Positions 53,349-62,866 of a stretch of 64,000 nucleotides of DNA are shown piece by piece. Under the pieces are notes generated by a model. That model was not told where the DNA came from. It saw nothing but the letters and a program-made list of their open reading frames with translations, and made no database searches. This DNA comes from JALEFZ01 sp039817415 (lineage in GTDB: Bacteria > Bacteroidota > Bacteroidia > J057). Made by a program: the position numbers and the translations under genes. Within the stretch, counting starts at the first letter, position 1; every line of letters starts with the position of its first letter. The stretch covers positions 1 to 64,000 of the forward strand of contig JBCBVV010000025.1 in assembly GCA_039817415.1 (NCBI GenBank), read 5' to 3'.

Positions 53349-54837
53349 GCAGTTGTACTTCTACTTCATACAAGATATAGGCTCCTTCTTTTTCTTTCAC
53401 CTTCCAATCGCTTGATAGGTCTATATCGGCATGGATAGATTGGTGAATTAAGACCCATCTGATTTGATACCTCTTTACAATCTTCATTCGCTTTTGCATG
53501 GTGACTTCTTCCTTGAAAAAGGTTTCCGTATCGATCAATCGTCTTTCGATATCTTTGACCCAATAAGGCGGTTGAGTCGTGGCTTGTGTATATGGCCCAA
53601 AGGCGTTCACATAGGGCAAGGCATCTGTATCGACCATGATTCGCTCTCCCTCATATTTTTCGAGGAAGGCCCATTGTTGGTAGAAAGGGGGCTTTGATTC
53701 AAGGCTAGAAAGGAAGCTTGGGAAAAGGCCAGCTGGGCTGAATAGATTCAAGGCCATGCAGCCCATCAGAAGGAGGTAAGCATAGGAACTGCCTTTTGAC
53801 GGTTGAAAAGGCCAAAAGGTCTTGATGTCAAGTAAGGAAGTTCCTACTAGGTAGACATGGAACCAAATAAAGACAAAGGAAATAAGCCTTCCGAAACCCC
53901 ATTTACCCAAGAAGAAAGCTGTCGTATAGATCCCTATAGATATAAGAGAGGGCCAAAGGATAAAATGGGGAATAGGATATTTTTTCCGGATAATGGGCAA
54001 GACCAGAAAGGGCAAACACCGCCATAGAAGATGCTTATATAAATCCAAGCTATCCTGATGAAATCGACTTCCGCCAATGGCTCCTTCGCTGCTCATTCCT
54101 TCCCCTAGGATTAACTCCCAAAAAGGAAAGTAAGGCCATGCACCTACGATGAATATTGGCGCCATGACGGCAATTAGGCTTTGCAAAAGATCCTTCCCCT
54201 TTTGTCCACTATATATCCATTCTGAAAGCATTAGCCCCCCAAAAAACATATAGGTTGTAGGATGAGCAAGCAAGCTTACAGCAGCTAAGCCGATAGCTGG
54301 AAAGCCCCAAATTATGGCTTTCTCTTTGGTCCATACCCACATTTGCCAAGAGAAAATCGAACATACGAAGGCAAAGGTGGCTGGGTAAGGGAGAATATTG
54401 GGCAGTACCTTCAAATGATAAAAGGAGCTCCAAAACCAGGCCTCTCCTCCCCAAGCCAACAAGCTCAATAGCAGGAAACGTAGATAGAACCTTGCTCCTC
54501 CATCTGGATAAAATCTGTCAATGAGCATCTTCCCTCCCCAAATGAGCAGAAGGAGGTTGAGCATACTGATGGCAGATAGCAAACCGAAAGCAGAAAGCCC
54601 TGTAGCATGTCCTATTGCCCCTAATAAGACCATATAGGGTGAGAAAAAAGCATGGGGTAATTCTATCCCAAGAACAGGGTGAAGGGGGTTCCAGGGCCGT
54701 TTGACCAATTCCCGCAGCACCGACCAATGGTCAAAAAAATCTCCCACCCAATGGCCTCTCCAAACGAAATATCCTACCCACAAGACAAGGAGGGAAAGTA
54801 GGATGTGGAGAAGGGTTTTATGAGAGAATGTAGCCAT
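53332..54837 (-). CDS. Multi-pass membrane protein, GT-C glycosyltransferase-like
   Basis: The ATG at 54837 (MATFSHKTLLHILLSLLVLW) is preferred, giving 501 residues. About ten membrane segments run from 8 to 395, with an early extracytoplasmic loop GDFFDHWSVLRELVKRPW (an Asp in the first loop is typical for GT-C enzymes) and a soluble C-terminal part (about 400-500). The pattern suggests a lipid-linked-sugar glycosyltransferase, but no family-specific motif is sure. It starts 48 bases after the stop of the DUF3857 gene, on the same strand, and is probably co-transcribed with it. The 3' ends overlap with the M50 gene. Confidence 0.55.
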   Translation of the reverse strand: MATFSHKTLLHILLSLLVLWVGYFVWRGHWVGDFFDHWSVLRELVKRPWNPLHPVLGIELPHAFFSPYMVLLGAIGHATGLSAFGLLSAISMLNLLLLIWGGKMLIDRFYPDGGARFYLRFLLLSLLAWGGEAWFWSSFYHLKVLPNILPYPATFAFVCSIFSWQMWVWTKEKAIIWGFPAIGLAAVSLLAHPTTYMFFGGLMLSEWIYSGQKGKDLLQSLIAVMAPIFIVGAWPYFPFWELILGEGMSSEGAIGGSRFHQDSLDLYKHLLWRCLPFLVLPIIRKKYPIPHFILWPSLISIGIYTTAFFLGKWGFGRLISFVFIWFHVYLVGTSLLDIKTFWPFQPSKGSSYAYLLLMGCMALNLFSPAGLFPSFLSSLESKPPFYQQWAFLEKYEGERIMVDTDALPYVNAFGPYTQATTQPPYWVKDIERRLIDTETFFKEEVTMQKRMKIVKRYQIRWVLIHQSIHADIDLSSDWKVKEKEGAYILYEVEVQLPTDQR

Positions 54838-54885
54838 AGGTAGTGGTAATATGCTAAAACTAAGGGCTTCAAGACTGCTTCGCAA

Positions 54886-56811
54886 TTACTTCTTCTTCAA
54901 AATAATAGGTTCAGATTGACGAATTCTCATTTCGTCGAAGATGATTTTGAGGTCATCTTTTTTGTCAGCTCTGTACCAATATTGATTTCGGCTGATAGCA
55001 CTTATGATTTTTAGTTTACGGCCCTCTTCCTTTACCTCAATGGACTGGATAAAAACCATGGATTTATCCTGAATGGTAATTTTGGAGGATTTAGGTAGGC
55101 TTTCGACGACGTATCCCTTTGGTATCTCTAGTTCAAAATTGAAAGCTTGCGCTGAAGGAAATTGAAAGTCAAATGGCAACTGACGGTCCTCGCTTTCAAA
55201 TGGGTTTTCGGTAAGCTTCCAAGGTAAAAATGGATCGATAATCAAGAGATTCCCCATTTGTTGAGCCATCCCTTGAGATTCAAATGCATATTGAAAGCTA
55301 AGAAAAACAGATTTGGAATCCATCAAGGACCAATCCGCCTCTTTGACGATAACATTATCATCTGGGTTTCTGAATGCTTCTTTGAACCGTTTAGGATCCT
55401 CCTTAAATCTTTCCTGCATCCTTCGGGCCTCATATCCTACCCAAATTTCAGTTCCTTTCCCTTCCAATGTGCCATTTTCATGTAGTTGGAAGACAAACTC
55501 TACCTGATTTCGCGAAGAAATATCTTTGTAGACTTGTTTCCACCGATTCTGTACATCCATGAGTAACCAGCCTTCTTGTCCTATAATATTCAAAGGCACC
55601 ATTTCTATGGTAGGAAGACTAGATGTGGCATCCAGAAAGTACTCTGTTCCTCCCTTCCTGACATAAGCTATTAAATGGTTGAATTGGTAGAGACGGCTGA
55701 GTCTAGGCATTGCCCTCCCATAATCGAGGGTGCTGGTCAACAGAGGATAGGCTTCAAAACCGGCTGATCTTAGCAAGTCTATAAGGATGAGATTCTTTTC
55801 AGCGCTATTTATGCTGGGCTTTTCCGCTAACTCAAGCAAGCTAAATTGGTCTCGTGAAACTGGGGCATATTCTCCATTCCAGGTAACATGATCATGTACA
55901 AAATTCAGGCATTTTTTCATGAATTCTCCCGATGGGGATCCCTCCCCTAATTCATCCTCATATTTCGCTAATAATTTCCCCTTTGATTTTAGGTATTTGC
56001 ATAGATACCCTTCCTGATGAAGCATGTTCTTCATCCCATCCGGGGTGATTTCCATGAAACCATATCTATTGGCTGTCTCGATGTAAAGTCTCCTAAGAAA
56101 AATGGTTTTGCGATAATCTTCGACATTGGGAACAAAGGATTCCTCTTTAAGCGCTGGGATATTGTCCAAAAAGATTTCAACTCCCTCATTATAAAAGTTT
56201 CTAATCAGTGTGGAGGGATTAATTCCTCTGAAGCATAGATCATTTGGAAATGAAATACCATTTGGCAGGGTAAGTTTCGATGACAAAACTGGATCATCCA
56301 ACTGGAAATCCCATGAATAGGTTAAAGGGACTTTCCACTTTTTTCTGTACCGGTACTCTATGATAGAACCAGCTTTTACCTTCTCTAATGGAATAAGGAT
56401 TTTCTGATATCCCTTGACAATTTCTGATTCAATGAACTGGTCAGCGTCCAATTGGTTGATCACGACCTTTCCATTTTCAAGTTTAGAAGCTCTTGCTTCT
56501 ATTTTTGATACGGGTTGATCCTTTTTGTCAAAGATGATTTCTACGGTTGAAAGCCTGTTCACGGCTTCGTCCGTTAAGATATGGAGGCGGACATATACAT
56601 CCTCAACTAAGTACCTTTTTTGATCCAGCTTTTTGATCCAAGCATTTCTCTCTTGGTAAACTGCCGAAGGCTCTCCCAATGCTTTATACGGCTCAGTTGA
56701 AAAATTCTTGACACCTAGATTCGCCCATTGAGCCGAAAGTGTGATGGGTATAAAGAAAAGAATGGCATACAGGAAAATCCGTGCTGAAGTTTCTGGTAAT
56801 AAGTTGTGCAT
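54886..56811 (-). CDS. Exported DUF3857/transglutaminase-like protein
   Basis: The 641-residue protein has a signal peptide (about 1-27, ending LSAQ), a DUF3857 domain (about 45-225) and a transglutaminase-like domain (about 290-400), then beta-rich regions to the end. His379 (YQFNHLIAYV) and Asp394 (YFLDATS) of the triad are visible, but the Cys position reads Ser336 in SINSAEKNLILIDLLRSAG. Many Bacteroidota relatives also lack the Cys, so the domain probably binds rather than cross-links. Role unknown; location is the periplasm or outer membrane. The downstream gene codes for a GT-C-like protein. Confidence 0.85.
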   Translation of the reverse strand: MHNLLPETSARIFLYAILFFIPITLSAQWANLGVKNFSTEPYKALGEPSAVYQERNAWIKKLDQKRYLVEDVYVRLHILTDEAVNRLSTVEIIFDKKDQPVSKIEARASKLENGKVVINQLDADQFIESEIVKGYQKILIPLEKVKAGSIIEYRYRKKWKVPLTYSWDFQLDDPVLSSKLTLPNGISFPNDLCFRGINPSTLIRNFYNEGVEIFLDNIPALKEESFVPNVEDYRKTIFLRRLYIETANRYGFMEITPDGMKNMLHQEGYLCKYLKSKGKLLAKYEDELGEGSPSGEFMKKCLNFVHDHVTWNGEYAPVSRDQFSLLELAEKPSINSAEKNLILIDLLRSAGFEAYPLLTSTLDYGRAMPRLSRLYQFNHLIAYVRKGGTEYFLDATSSLPTIEMVPLNIIGQEGWLLMDVQNRWKQVYKDISSRNQVEFVFQLHENGTLEGKGTEIWVGYEARRMQERFKEDPKRFKEAFRNPDDNVIVKEADWSLMDSKSVFLSFQYAFESQGMAQQMGNLLIIDPFLPWKLTENPFESEDRQLPFDFQFPSAQAFNFELEIPKGYVVESLPKSSKITIQDKSMVFIQSIEVKEEGRKLKIISAISRNQYWYRADKKDDLKIIFDEMRIRQSEPIILKKK

Positions 56812-57001
56812 ATCGGTAGATCAAGTAAATGGTTCTTTGTGCGATCTGTGTTTTCGGTCCTGAAATATCAATTTTTCTGTTGAATGACGGGAATAAATTC
56901 AAATTTATGCATGTTTTTGAATGTCGACTTTACATATCCATAATCTTCCCATAGCATAAGGCGTTATTTGCTTGCTTTTCTCATCTTTCATGGCTAAAAT
57001 T

Positions 57002-57015
57002 GTATGCAAGCATAC
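57002..57015. promoter_or_regulatory. Probable MarR operator
   Basis: GTATGC AA GCATAC is a perfect inverted repeat of two six-base arms with a two-base spacer. It lies 36 bases before the GTG start of a MarR-type gene and about 190 bases upstream of the divergent DUF3857 gene. MarR proteins commonly bind such palindromes in their own promoter. The function is inferred. Confidence 0.55.
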
Positions 57016-57050
57016 TATTTTTTTCACCTTCACCTACCAATAAGTTCATT

Positions 57051-57521
57051 GTGGAATCACCGATTAAGGATAAGAGGCGGTCTGTAGATTTAGATATCAA
57101 AGTTACTTGGTTAGCTATTGCACGTATGTACAACAATATGGCGACCTTGGCTGATATCACCACCAACATTGGCTTCGTGTTGTTGCATATTGATTCAGAG
57201 AATGGAACTCCAGCTACCAAAATTGCTCCCTTGATGGGCATGGAAGCGAGGAGCTTAACTCGAATGCTAGCCAAACTAGAAGAGAGAGGGTTTATCTATA
57301 GGGTTCCGGACGAAAAAGACCGTAGAATGGTCAGAATTTTTCTGACAGACGAAGGCAAGGAAAAGCGCGCTCTTGCAAGAGAGGTGGTGATTGACTTCAA
57401 CAAAAAAATCTACAGCAATTTGCCAGAAGGAGACTTGGATACCTTTTTCAGGGTGATTGACAAAATCCACGAACTGATCAAGTCCTCCATGGATTTAGAA
57501 AAACTGGTGAAGGCCGGTTAG
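57051..57521 (+). CDS. MarR family transcriptional regulator
   Basis: I take the GTG at 57051 as start (MESPIKDKRRSVDLDIKVTW), giving 156 residues, since the earlier TTG at 57000 would put the palindromic operator inside the gene; no ATG fits. The winged helix-turn-helix (about 55-120) reads TPATKIAPLMGMEARSLTRML, LEERGFIYRVPDEKDRRMVRIFLTDEG, the classic MarR pattern with the DxRxxR wing. The N- and C-terminal helices should form the dimer. It probably represses itself and perhaps the divergent gene in answer to a small ligand. Confidence 0.88.
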   Translation: MESPIKDKRRSVDLDIKVTWLAIARMYNNMATLADITTNIGFVLLHIDSENGTPATKIAPLMGMEARSLTRMLAKLEERGFIYRVPDEKDRRMVRIFLTDEGKEKRALAREVVIDFNKKIYSNLPEGDLDTFFRVIDKIHELIKSSMDLEKLVKAG

Positions 57522-57550
57522 CAAAACGAGAATACAAAGATTAGTATAGA

Positions 57551-57585
57551 AAAAGGTCCTGTCTGGTATTGACAGGACCTTTTTT
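57551..57585. terminator. Bidirectional terminator between marR-type gene and DUF5723 gene
   Basis: A perfect 13-base stem (AAAAGGTCCTGTC and its complement) has a seven-base loop and T-runs on both strands. Confidence 0.93.
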
Positions 57586-57618
57586 ATACGCCTTTGCAGC
57601 TTAAGCAAATAAAAACCT

Positions 57619-59031
57619 TTACAGACGAGTTTGCACACCTTCTGAATTCTTCCCTTGTTTCCACCATCTTCCAAATAGAAGGTTGACCCCAAAGCGGGAC
57701 ATTACTGTATTGGTTCGTGTCGGGTCAAAAGTGGCTGCAAGATTCTCTACGGACCCATAAAATTGTAAACCTGCTAGGTTCAGGTTACCATGTAGGCCGA
57801 ATACCGAGCCAAACTCAGTATCATTGGCGAAGCTCAAGCCAATTGAGATAGTATGATCTACTCTTAATCCGCCATAAAGACCTATGGTGGTATGGCCCGA
57901 GCCGTTAAAGGTTTCATGTGCCACTGTTCCTCCAAGGGTTAAATTCTTTACAGGCTGATACATAGCAGAGGCAAAATACCTTGCGGGTATTCCTGTTGAA
58001 TATCGTTGGCTCTCCCTGGTGTCTACCTCAAAGGAATCCCCAAAAGAATCCAGTGCTGTCTCAAAGTTGAAGTCTAGAAGATTTTCCAGGATCCCTTCTC
58101 CATTATTTGTATTCGCGGTAATGCCTTCATAGGTAAAAGAGCCATTTAGCGAAAATTGCTGCTGTGAATTGTTCCACCCAATACGGCCCAGGTTATTAAC
58201 CCCAGCTGTAATCTCTAGTTGCTCCGTGGGCTTGAATATACCAGCTACATCAAGGGCAAATCCATGGTTCCCATTGAATCCTCCAGGTGAAATGAGGGCA
58301 GGCAAGGTCAAATTTGAACTGATACCAATGCTGTCCAAGGAGCCCGTGATATCTAAATCGGGTACCGAAGCATTTAACTCATAATCAGCATCCAGCGTAA
58401 TCTGGTAGTACTCATCACTGGTAAAAATGGAGAGTTGGTCTCTGGTGGTAGTGACGTTAAAAATACCATTGAGATAATGGACACGTCCTCCTACCTGAAA
58501 CTTATCGTTGATTTTCTTGGCTACACTTACTGCTAAATCTCCATAAACCATAGAACTGAAGGAAGGACCGATTTCAACGGCTTCTCCTATGTAAGCTCCA
58601 TTTCCCCTAAAGATGAGCCCAAAAATATCACGCGAATAGCTGAGTTGGGTATGACTCCTAGTTCCATAACTGAAACCAAACTGCATATCCAGTTCCTGAG
58701 CTGCAATGTATAGGTTAAAGAGATCCAAGGAATAATCAACCCTGATGAGATTAGACTCGTCCATCAGGTTATACGCATTCTCAAAGGAGACCTGCTGTGA
58801 ATCTGTATTGGGTATGTCGACGAGGAAATCGTTTAGGGAAAACTCATTACCCAGAAAGGCTTCTGAACTTCCAATATTGACCTGGACATTGACTTCCTGC
58901 ATGCTGGCAGAATTCCACTTGTTGCGTTGGAGGACTTCTGGTAAAAATTGGGTCCCAATATTGATCTGAGCCGTCAAAGCAAGACAGCTAAAAAGGGTTA
59001 GCAAAGTAGCCACTATATGTATTTTTTTCAT
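57619..59031 (-). CDS. DUF5723-family outer-membrane beta-barrel protein
   Basis: The 470-residue protein has a signal peptide (about 1-21, ending LALTAQ) and a series of amphipathic strands with alternating polar and aromatic residues, ending LFGRWWKQG. Its pattern (NIGTQFLPEVLQRNKWN at the start, PARYFASAMYQPVKNLTLG late) fits DUF5723, a Bacteroidota family with FadL/porin-like barrels. It probably sits in the outer membrane. The stop of the upstream lipoprotein gene is 21 bases before its start, so they form an operon and perhaps a complex. Confidence 0.8.
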   Translation of the reverse strand: MKKIHIVATLLTLFSCLALTAQINIGTQFLPEVLQRNKWNSASMQEVNVQVNIGSSEAFLGNEFSLNDFLVDIPNTDSQQVSFENAYNLMDESNLIRVDYSLDLFNLYIAAQELDMQFGFSYGTRSHTQLSYSRDIFGLIFRGNGAYIGEAVEIGPSFSSMVYGDLAVSVAKKINDKFQVGGRVHYLNGIFNVTTTRDQLSIFTSDEYYQITLDADYELNASVPDLDITGSLDSIGISSNLTLPALISPGGFNGNHGFALDVAGIFKPTEQLEITAGVNNLGRIGWNNSQQQFSLNGSFTYEGITANTNNGEGILENLLDFNFETALDSFGDSFEVDTRESQRYSTGIPARYFASAMYQPVKNLTLGGTVAHETFNGSGHTTIGLYGGLRVDHTISIGLSFANDTEFGSVFGLHGNLNLAGLQFYGSVENLAATFDPTRTNTVMSRFGVNLLFGRWWKQGKNSEGVQTRL

Positions 59032-59052
59032 TGCTATTCTTGTTTGAGGTAA

Positions 59053-60576
59053 TTATTGCGTGTAAAAGACCTTCATGCCTAGTTTGACCGTCAGGGAGTC
59101 GGTATCTCTCCATTTTACTGTCTCGCCCGGTTTATGAGCTGTCGAAAATGAAGTCCGTATTTCATAAGAGGTGCTTCTCTCCAGGTTATTGATTCGCTCA
59201 TTCCTGATAGAAAAGAAAAACTCTCTGATAGCAGGCTCAATCACATTGCCATTGTCGTCAACTGTTCCAGCCGCTAGAACAGGTTCAAAAGAATCGAATA
59301 AGGAATCTGTTAGTTGCCCCTGACTGTCTCTGAAGTAGATCTGCATACTGGCTACCATAGGAATGGCATTTTCTGTGATCATCTTGAACTCAAACTCTAC
59401 TGGCGAGTCATCAAAATCAGACAGATTTAGGTTGAGGTTTTGGGTGTCCGCAAATACAAATTCGCGTATCCTTAGATCTAATGGCAGATCAAATTGTAGG
59501 TTCAAATCTAGCTTGCTCGTATCCTCGATGAAGATATCCTCATCTGTAGGTGAGCTTTTTTCATAGATCAAGGAAGTCTGTAAATCATATGCGTAAGCAT
59601 TCGGAAATACGTTGAAGAATTCTTGAAAATTGGAGTTGCTCTTGTCAAAGACATATCTGGTGGCTCTTGTGTTCCCACGCTCCGACAATCGAGGATAATC
59701 CAATTCTAATGGGCTCTCTGCTAAATCTCCACCCAATGCTACCATGTCTCCATCCCTTCCAATTGCCTTAAACTCTGCAACATTGACAACTACTGGGCAT
59801 CCTATGCCATTGGTAAAGTCCAATGTCATGCTGGGGTCCTCAAAGAAGATTTCCTCCGCATCAATGTTGGGAAATAGATTGGCTTGAACAGTATTGGCAA
59901 CGGGGAGGAAGTTGAAATTCATAGCCGAAGCTTGGAGATAGGAAAACTGAACACCCAAGATCGATATTTCGGCGTAGGCTGGAATAACCAATTGATTATT
60001 GGTCGCATCTCGTAAGATGAATCTCAATCTGATGTCATCGGAAGGAGAATTGAGTTCATATCCATTTAGCAGGACTTCACCCTTGAGGGTATCCTGGTAG
60101 GAATCTGTTCTAAGAACCTTTAGCGTTTGAGCATTTTGAGTCAGTTCGGGCATTTCTAATTCGAGCTGATAATCTCCAGGTGTATTTACGACTACCGTAT
60201 AAGCGATCGATCCGCCTTTTAGAATGGCTTGGGTAAGCGATTGTGAAAGGGCAGAAGTGGCAGAAATAGTCGTCAGGGTATCAATTACTGGAGAAGTGAA
60301 GTTTGAAACTCCATCGAAGTCACTTCCTGAGAGTAGGGTCAGCGTAGTGTCAAAGTTGAAGTTGATCAAGCCATCTCCATCAACCTCCAGAAAACCTTTG
60401 CTATCATAATTGTCGAGAAGATCACCAATTGTGATTTGGGTTTTGGCTAAAGGAAGCGCAATAACAGGATTGAGATCGGGGGGAGCAATATTGGGCGGTC
60501 CTGAGAGCAGGCTACATCCACTAAAAAAGCCCAATAACAAGGTCGCAATGGCGATCAGGATAGGGTTCTTGTTCAT
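59053..60576 (-). CDS. Lipoprotein of unknown function, partner of the DUF5723 barrel
   Basis: The ATG at 60576 gives MNKNPILIAIATLLLGFFSGCSL, a lipoprotein signal with lipobox, and 507 residues; the frame from 60609 is longer without need. The mature protein begins with a Pro-rich PPNIAPPDLNPVIALPLAK and is otherwise beta-rich, with several Asp-Thr-Leu and LxLxF strands. I do not recognise a named domain. It is the first gene of a two-gene operon with the DUF5723 protein, which suggests an outer-membrane pair in which the lipoprotein binds or feeds the barrel. That is inference. Confidence 0.7.
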   Translation of the reverse strand: MNKNPILIAIATLLLGFFSGCSLLSGPPNIAPPDLNPVIALPLAKTQITIGDLLDNYDSKGFLEVDGDGLINFNFDTTLTLLSGSDFDGVSNFTSPVIDTLTTISATSALSQSLTQAILKGGSIAYTVVVNTPGDYQLELEMPELTQNAQTLKVLRTDSYQDTLKGEVLLNGYELNSPSDDIRLRFILRDATNNQLVIPAYAEISILGVQFSYLQASAMNFNFLPVANTVQANLFPNIDAEEIFFEDPSMTLDFTNGIGCPVVVNVAEFKAIGRDGDMVALGGDLAESPLELDYPRLSERGNTRATRYVFDKSNSNFQEFFNVFPNAYAYDLQTSLIYEKSSPTDEDIFIEDTSKLDLNLQFDLPLDLRIREFVFADTQNLNLNLSDFDDSPVEFEFKMITENAIPMVASMQIYFRDSQGQLTDSLFDSFEPVLAAGTVDDNGNVIEPAIREFFFSIRNERINNLERSTSYEIRTSFSTAHKPGETVKWRDTDSLTVKLGMKVFYTQ

Positions 60577-61051
60577 GTTTTTTTTATTAGGGGTAATGTG
60601 AATCGACAATCTTAAGAATTAAGCTGAATAAAGCATATAGGAAAAGCTAGAGCTTCTGTTTTGCTGAGTTAAGGGTCAAAAATCATATCAACACGAATTG
60701 TGGCTCTAAGAGATCGTTTAAGATGTATACTTCTTGTTAACAGTCGTCTTTCAAGAACCTGAGTTTGCCTTTTTCTCACCTTGGCCCTACTAAAGCTCAA
60801 AAAAAATACTGCCTCAGAACCTTAACATCCTGTTTGTAAACTAAAAATGATAAACCTAAACAGTCTCTTAAAAAACGAAAAAAAATTACCCTAAGGTATC
60901 TCGTTTGTGCAAAGACGTATTTTCACCCGCATATTAAATAATGGTAAAAGCCACAGGAAATCAGGTATTATCCTTTCATACTCAACAATTTTACCTCATA
61001 TTTGCGCCGTAATTTTCAACGCCTAATGTACAAGGCACATTTAATCCATTC
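60577..61051. other. Divergent intergenic region upstream of typA
   Basis: These 475 bases lie between the lipoprotein gene (minus) and typA (plus). They hold both promoters and AT-rich stretches with A-runs (around 60798 and 60880). I see no gene, hairpin terminator or clear repeat. Confidence 0.5.
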
Positions 61052-62851
61052 ATGTCCCAAAAACTGAGAAATATCGCCATCATTGCCCACGTTGATCATG
61101 GCAAAACCACCCTTGTAGACCGAATTCTTACCCTTGGTCAATTGTTCAAGGAGCACCAGAAACCTGGGGAATTGATCATGGATAACAATGACCTGGAAAA
61201 GGAGCGTGGGATTACGATTCTCTCCAAAAACGCCAGTGTAAGATACAAGGACTACAAAATCAACATCCTTGATACCCCTGGTCACGCCGACTTCGGAGGA
61301 GAAGTGGAGCGCGTACTCAACATGGCAGATGGTGTACTACTGCTCGTGGATGCCTTCGAAGGGCCTATGCCACAGACACGCTTTGTTCTGCAAAAGGCGC
61401 TACAGCTAGACCTCAAACCCATTGTGGTTATCAACAAGGTGGACAAGCCCAATTGTCGCCCAGATGAGGTACAGGAGGCCGTTTATGATTTGATGTTTGA
61501 ACTAGATGCGACTGAGGAGCAACTGGAATTTCCAACCGTATTTGGTTCAGCCAAAATGGGGTGGATGGGTGAAGATTGGCAAAACCCAACTGACAATATC
61601 AACTACCTGATGGATGTGGTCCTAGAGCATGTACCTCCTCCAACAGTAGAAGAAGGAACACCACAGCTACAGATTACCTCCCTCGATTACTCTTCTTATG
61701 TAGGTCGTATTGCAATCGGCCGTCTATTCAGAGGAGAATTGAAAGAAAATATGCCTATCTCCTTGGTGAAACGAGATGGAGAAGTTCAAAAAAGCAAGAT
61801 CAAAGAGCTCTTCGTTTTTGAGGGTCTTGGTAAAGTGAAAGTTGAGCAGGTGGCTGCCGGGGATATTTGTGCCTTAACAGGAATTGAAGGATTCGATATT
61901 GGAGATACCGTTTCGGACAGAGAAGCTCCTGAATCGATGCCACCCATTACGATTGATGAGCCCACGATGAGTATGCTCTTCACCATCAATAACTCTCCAT
62001 TCTTTGGAAAGGAAGGGAAATTTGTAACCTCGCGACACCTGAAAGATAGACTCGACGCAGAACTTGAAAGAAATCTTGCGTTGAGAGTAGAAGATACGGA
62101 CAAGCCAGAATCTTATAATGTCTATGGTCGTGGAGTGCTTCACCTCTCCGTTTTGATCGAAACCATGCGACGTGAAGGCTATGAACTGCAGGTAGGTCAG
62201 CCACAGGTAATCATCAAGGAAATCGAAGGTAAAAAACATGAGCCTGTTGAGGAATTGACCATAGACCTTCCCGAAACAGTTTCCGGTCGTGCCATTAACC
62301 TGGTAACACAGCGTAAAGGCGAAATGACCAACATGGAAACCCGTGGAGATCGAACGATCCTGAGGTTCATCATCCCTTCTCGAGGAATCATTGGGTTGAG
62401 AAATGAAATACTGACGGCAACTGCAGGCGAGGCGATTATGTCTCACCGATTCTTGGAGTTCCAACCCTTAAAAGGAGATATTCAAAAAAGGAATAACGGC
62501 TCGCTGATCGCACACGATGGTGGACAAGCCTTGGCCTACGCCATTGACCGTTTGCAAGACAGAGGAAGCTTCTTCATTGCCCCTGGAGACCAGATTTATG
62601 AAGGGCAAATTGTAGGCGAAAATGCTCGTGGAGACGATTTGGTCGTCAATTTGATCAAAGGGAAAAAGCTGACCAACATGCGTGCGGCTGGTTCAGATGA
62701 CAAAAATAAAATCGCCCCTCCGATCAAGTTTTCTTTGGAGGAATCTCTAGAATATATCAAAGAGGATGAGTATGTTGAAATTACGCCTTCCTCCCTTCGT
62801 CTGAGAAAAATCCACTTGAAGGAGACGGACAGAAAGAGAAGCAAAAAATAA
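61052..62851 (+). CDS. typA: Ribosome-associated GTPase TypA/BipA
   Basis: The 599-residue protein has all GTPase motifs: AHVDHGKTT (G1, about 12-20), RGITI (G2), DTPGHADF (G3, about 72-79) and NKVDKP (G4, about 126-131), then the EF-G-like domain II, domain III/V and the TypA-specific C-terminal domain (about 485-599). It helps 50S subunit assembly and adaptation to cold or stress in the cytoplasm. It heads a cluster with the NAD(P)H-hydrate epimerase gene 15 bases behind. Confidence 0.97.
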   Translation: MSQKLRNIAIIAHVDHGKTTLVDRILTLGQLFKEHQKPGELIMDNNDLEKERGITILSKNASVRYKDYKINILDTPGHADFGGEVERVLNMADGVLLLVDAFEGPMPQTRFVLQKALQLDLKPIVVINKVDKPNCRPDEVQEAVYDLMFELDATEEQLEFPTVFGSAKMGWMGEDWQNPTDNINYLMDVVLEHVPPPTVEEGTPQLQITSLDYSSYVGRIAIGRLFRGELKENMPISLVKRDGEVQKSKIKELFVFEGLGKVKVEQVAAGDICALTGIEGFDIGDTVSDREAPESMPPITIDEPTMSMLFTINNSPFFGKEGKFVTSRHLKDRLDAELERNLALRVEDTDKPESYNVYGRGVLHLSVLIETMRREGYELQVGQPQVIIKEIEGKKHEPVEELTIDLPETVSGRAINLVTQRKGEMTNMETRGDRTILRFIIPSRGIIGLRNEILTATAGEAIMSHRFLEFQPLKGDIQKRNNGSLIAHDGGQALAYAIDRLQDRGSFFIAPGDQIYEGQIVGENARGDDLVVNLIKGKKLTNMRAAGSDDKNKIAPPIKFSLEESLEYIKEDEYVEITPSSLRLRKIHLKETDRKRSKK

Positions 62852-62866
62852 GACTAACCACTCGCC

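Noticed and set aside
57000..57050. Longer TTG-started MarR-type gene
   Set aside because: The added 17 residues are hydrophobic and not family-like, and the start would put the palindrome inside the coding region.
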